Below are positions 36,270-39,065 of a stretch of 39,065 nt of DNA, piece by piece. The DNA is taken from positions 1 to 39,065 of the IMG/VR virus record IMGVR_UViG_3300045454_000126; one strand, 5' to 3'. The stretch's first letter is position 1; every line of letters starts with the position of its first letter. The translations under genes were made by a program, and so were the position numbers. This DNA is from a virus. Below the pieces are notes generated by a model. It had not been told where the DNA came from, ran no database searches, and was given only the letters and a program-made list of their open reading frames with translations.

Positions 36270-36520
36270 CGACTCCGCCCGTGTCGATCCACCGCCAGGC
36301 CGACGAGGTCGAGGTGGCCGCGCTGAACGAGCGTGGGCACCTGGAGAGGCTGCGCGCCCTCACGGGGCGCCATCGCCGGTCGGAGCACGAGATGGAGGCG
36401 GCCGAGCGCCGCATTCCGATCCTGGAGGCGGCGGCGCGGACGCTGCGCTGGGTGCAGCGGCACGAGGCCGAGCTGCGCGAGCGGTTCGGGCTGGGGCGAG
36501 GTGAAGAGGAGGCGGTGTGA
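36266..36520 (+). CDS. 84-residue helical protein
   Basis: MTTPPVSIHRQADEVEVAAL, then helices RSEHEMEAAERRIPILEAAART and QRHEAELRERFGLG. Coiled-coil character, highly charged. Boundaries coupled at both ends (ATGA at start; TGATG at end). Unknown function. Confidence 0.55.
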   Translation: MTTPPVSIHRQADEVEVAALNERGHLERLRALTGRHRRSEHEMEAAERRIPILEAAARTLRWVQRHEAELRERFGLGRGEEEAV

Positions 36521-36714
36521 TGGCATGGAGGGAGCGAGTCAAGAAATGGGATTGGAGGTCATTCCTCACCGCGGATGAGCGCAGGGTTGTGAGGGCGCTT
36601 GAACGAGCGCTCGCGCGGCATCGGAAGGAGGCCGCGGGCCTCGCCGCGGACCTCAGCCCGATCCGCAACCGGGCAATTCAGCGGGCGAAGTGCGCCGCTG
36701 CGAGGGGAGTGTGA
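36520..36714 (+). CDS. 64-residue basic helical protein
   Basis: MAWRERVKKWDWRSFLTADE, then VRALERALARHRKEAAGLAADL and a Lys/Arg-rich end. Start at ATG 36520 within TGATG. Probably nucleic-acid associated by charge; unknown. Stop overlaps the DUF5131 start. Confidence 0.5.
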   Translation: MAWRERVKKWDWRSFLTADERRVVRALERALARHRKEAAGLAADLSPIRNRAIQRAKCAAARGV

Positions 36715-37853
36715 TGGCCAGGACCAGCAAGATCGAGTGGACCGAGCGCAGCGACTGGAATCCAATCCGCGGCTGTACGCGTGTGTCGGAGGGGTGCCGC
36801 CACTGCTACGCCGAGCGGATGGCCGGGCGGTTTAGCAAGCCCGGCATGTGGGGCCACGGCATCGCCGAGCGCACGCCGGCCGGCGCTCGATGGACCGGGC
36901 GTGTCGAGCTGATAGAGGAGCGGCTGACGCTCCCTCTTCGATGGCGCAAGCCAGCCAAGGTATTTGTCAATTCGACCAGCGACCTATTTCACGAGTCGAT
37001 TCCCGACGAGTGGATTGATCGCGTGTTCGCCGTAATGGCGCTGTGCCCGCAGCACACATTCCAGGTGCTGACGAAGCGCAGTCAGCGGCTGCTCAATTAC
37101 GTGAGCGGAGCGCATGGCGTTCGGGCCGTCCGGTCATTCGTCGGCAGAAAGGCTCGCGCTATCGATCCGGCGTATCCGGTCATTAAATGGCCCCTCCCAA
37201 ACGTCTGGCTCGGTGTGTCGGCCGAGGATCAGCACCGCGCCGACGAGCGCATCCCGGACCTTCTCGCCACGCCGGCCGCCGTGCGGTTTGTGTCGTGCGA
37301 GCCGTTGCTGGGGCCGATCGACATGACTCACATCGACATCGATGGCGACAGCATGGTGACGCCGCTACGCGCACATACCGCCGCGGAACTTTCGGAGCAG
37401 TGGGGCGAGCCGGTGCACGAAGGGCAACCGTGCCTCGACTGGGTCATCGTCGGCGGCCTGAACGGCCCGCACGCGCGGCCGATGCATCCCGATTGGGCGC
37501 GCGGCCTTCGTGATCAGTGCGCCGGCGCCGGCGTGCCGTTCTTTTTCAAGCAATGGGGCGAGTGGGCGCCGACACATCCGAATTGGCCGCGTGCCGATCG
37601 CGTGATCGTCGCGGCGGATGGGACGATCTATCAGCCACAAGACCTCGCTTATCCGGATGGCGCTCGGTGCGGCGATGCCATCCGTGCGGGCCACGGGGCG
37701 GATCTCTGCACGATGTACCGCGTCGGCAAGTCCCGCTCCGGCCGGCTGCTCGACGGCCGCGAGCACAACGAGATGCCGCTGGCCCTGTGGACGCACGGTC
37801 CCGGGACGGACATCCGGGACCGGGCGCCGGCCTGCCGGCGGTGGGAAGCCTGA
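36714..37853 (+). CDS. DUF5131 (phage Gp37/Gp68) Cys-cluster protein
   Basis: 379 residues. KIEWTERSDWNPIRGCTRVSEGCRHCYAERMA contains a Cys triplet CxxxxxxCxxC (positions ~21-31) resembling radical-SAM metal sites. Later TWNPV-like DWVIVGGLNGP, SCEPLLGPID, PFFFKQWGEWAP and the H-rich PLALWTHGPG fit the DUF5131 family (Gp37/Gp68), common in phages and of unproved function. Near the right end before the integrase. Confidence 0.8.
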   Translation: MARTSKIEWTERSDWNPIRGCTRVSEGCRHCYAERMAGRFSKPGMWGHGIAERTPAGARWTGRVELIEERLTLPLRWRKPAKVFVNSTSDLFHESIPDEWIDRVFAVMALCPQHTFQVLTKRSQRLLNYVSGAHGVRAVRSFVGRKARAIDPAYPVIKWPLPNVWLGVSAEDQHRADERIPDLLATPAAVRFVSCEPLLGPIDMTHIDIDGDSMVTPLRAHTAAELSEQWGEPVHEGQPCLDWVIVGGLNGPHARPMHPDWARGLRDQCAGAGVPFFFKQWGEWAPTHPNWPRADRVIVAADGTIYQPQDLAYPDGARCGDAIRAGHGADLCTMYRVGKSRSGRLLDGREHNEMPLALWTHGPGTDIRDRAPACRRWEA

Positions 37854-37855
37854 CC

Positions 37856-38050
37856 ATGCCTCGCGCCGGTCCGACATTCCGTCAAGCCGACCTGACCCGC
37901 GCCCTGAGGGCGGCGGTTGCGGCTGGCGTGAAGGTCGCCAAGGTCGAGATCGAGGGCAGCAAGATCACGATCCATTCCGACACCGCGGCGCCGGCCGAGC
38001 CGGAGAGCGACCTGGACAGATGGATGGCGGGCCGTGCGCGTCAGGCTTAG
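37856..38050 (+). CDS. 64-residue phage protein next to integrase
   Basis: MPRAGPTFRQADLTRALRAAVAAGVKVAKVEIEG, in two parts, then SKITIHSDTAAPAEPESDLD. This small ferredoxin-like pattern (FRQADLTRALRAA, VEIEGSKI) is very common just before integrases in alphaproteobacterial prophages. Overlaps the integrase start by 17 bases. Function unknown. Confidence 0.72.
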   Translation: MPRAGPTFRQADLTRALRAAVAAGVKVAKVEIEGSKITIHSDTAAPAEPESDLDRWMAGRARQA

Positions 38051-39065
38051 GGGCATCAACCGCGTCACGAAGCGGCTCGCCGACGGCCGGACCGTCACCT
38101 ACTGGTATGCCTGGAAAGGCGGGCCGCGCCTGGACGGCGAGCCCGGCACGCCCGAGTTCTTCGCCAGCTACAACGCCGCGGTCGCCCGCAAGGTGTCGCC
38201 ACCGACGGGCGTGTTGCAGTCCGTCCTGCAGGGCTATCAGCTCAGCACCGATTTCACCGACCTCGCGGCTCGCACCCGGGCCGACTACGTGAAGCAGATC
38301 CGGATCGTCGAAGGCGAGTTCGGCGACTTTCCGTTGAGCGCGCTCGCCGACCGCCGCACCCGCGGCGTCTTCATGGCGTGGCGCGACCGGCTCGCCGCGA
38401 CGTCCCGCCGGCAGGCCGATTACGCCTGGCAGGTGCTCGCGCGGGTGCTGTCGTGGGCCAAGGGCCGGGGCCTCGTCGCCGCGAACCCGTGCGAGCGCGG
38501 CGGCCGCCTGTACGGCGAGACGCGGGCCGAGAAGGTGTGGACGGCGGACGACGAGGCCGCGTTCCTGCGGACGGCGCCGGCGCACCTGCACCTTGCGCTG
38601 ATGCTCGCGCTATGGACCGGCCAGCGGCAAGGCGACCTGCTGCGCCTCGGGTGGTCGGCCTACGACGGCAGGGTGATTCGGCTGCGGCAGTCCAAGACCG
38701 GGGCGAGGGTGACGATCCCGGCGGGCGCGCCGTTGAAGGCTGCGCTCGATGCGGCGCCGCGGAAGTCCACCGTGATCTTGACCAACAGCGACGGCCGGGC
38801 CTGGACCGCGGACGGCTTCCGTTCGTCGTGGCGCAAGGCGTCCGCGAAGGCCGGCATCACCGGCGTCACCTTCAACGATCTCCGCGGGACCGCCGTGACC
38901 CGGCTGGCGCTCGCCGAATGCACCGAGGCCGAGATCGCGACCATCACGGGGCACAGCCTTCGGGACGTGCGATCGATCCTCGATGCGCACTACCTCGCCC
39001 GCGATCCCGCCCTCGGCGAGAGCGCGATCAGGAAGCTCGAACGACGAACGGATTCGTCCAACTGA
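38034..39065 (+). CDS. int: Tyrosine-family phage integrase
   Basis: 343 residues, GTG start. N-terminal arm-binding part (GGPRLDGEPGTPEFFASYNAA), a core-binding helical domain, and a catalytic domain with Arg (LWTGQRQGDLLRL), Lys (RQSKTGARV), NDLRGTAVTRLAL, GHSLRD and Tyr (DAHYLARD). Box II has Asn in place of the common His of HxxR (NDLR), a variant often seen in this family. The stop codon is the last three bases of the window, so the attachment site would lie just outside. Likely drives prophage integration and excision. Confidence 0.88.
   Translation: MRVRLRGINRVTKRLADGRTVTYWYAWKGGPRLDGEPGTPEFFASYNAAVARKVSPPTGVLQSVLQGYQLSTDFTDLAARTRADYVKQIRIVEGEFGDFPLSALADRRTRGVFMAWRDRLAATSRRQADYAWQVLARVLSWAKGRGLVAANPCERGGRLYGETRAEKVWTADDEAAFLRTAPAHLHLALMLALWTGQRQGDLLRLGWSAYDGRVIRLRQSKTGARVTIPAGAPLKAALDAAPRKSTVILTNSDGRAWTADGFRSSWRKASAKAGITGVTFNDLRGTAVTRLALAECTEAEIATITGHSLRDVRSILDAHYLARDPALGESAIRKLERRTDSSN

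Noticed and set aside
38900-39065. Attachment site overlapping the integrase end
   Set aside because: The window ends at the stop codon, so no repeat or tRNA end can be examined.

Overview
The window is most of a temperate phage genome (a prophage) from a GC-rich alphaproteobacterium, probably of the Hyphomicrobiales/Rhizobiales type. The evidence is the strong G/C bias at third codon positions, genes for two alphaproteobacterial chromosome regulators (GapR/DUF2312 and GcrA), and small gene families frequent in rhizobial prophages (DUF1376, XF1762-like, DUF5131, DUF5681, DUF4376). The structural genes follow the order of a P22-like short-tailed phage. All family assignments come from reading the translated sequence; no database search was run.

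Layout. (a) 1-20713, minus strand, late genes read right to left: Gp49-family protein, small terminase, large terminase, an extra 433-residue protein, portal, scaffold, coat, gp4-like adaptor, gp10-like tail protein, three large putative ejection proteins, two tail fibres, a DUF4376 protein and a lysis cassette. Two plus-strand insertions break this block (a secreted peptide plus lipoprotein at 5156-5826, and a membrane protein at 16960-17250) and look like morons. One fibre ends in a C-type-lectin-like domain resembling the Bordetella phage Mtd variable protein, but no reverse transcriptase is visible. (b) 20710-24610, a mosaic junction: small coupled genes, a tyrosine recombinase overlapped by an HNH nuclease, a plus-strand gene that is a homologue of the C-terminal domain of the gene converging on it, and a minus-strand promoter followed at once by an intrinsic terminator. 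(c) 24617-26030, an RHH regulator with a divergent promoter and two unrecognised plus-strand genes. (d) 26135-30766, minus strand, the leftward early operon: replication proteins (DUF1376 and partner), GcrA-like and GapR-like regulators, a string of very small overlapping genes and a Cro/YdaS-like protein. (e) 30767-31560, the immunity region: a plus-strand XRE repressor, a small membrane protein, and matching operators GTTGC-N7-GCAAC at both the leftward and rightward promoters. (f) 31585-39065, plus strand, the rightward operon: many small coupled genes, an XF1762-like protein, a RecT-like annealing protein, a DUF5131 protein and an integrase ending exactly at the window edge.

How it fits together. 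The repressor is expected to shut both flanking promoters through the shared operator. On release, the leftward operon would supply replication and host-chromosome regulators and the rightward operon would supply recombination and integration functions. Late genes would be read leftward, possibly from the promoter near 23911-23938, where the terminator just downstream suggests antitermination. No tRNA, rRNA, CRISPR array or insertion sequence was seen. No att site could be identified, because the window stops at the integrase stop codon.
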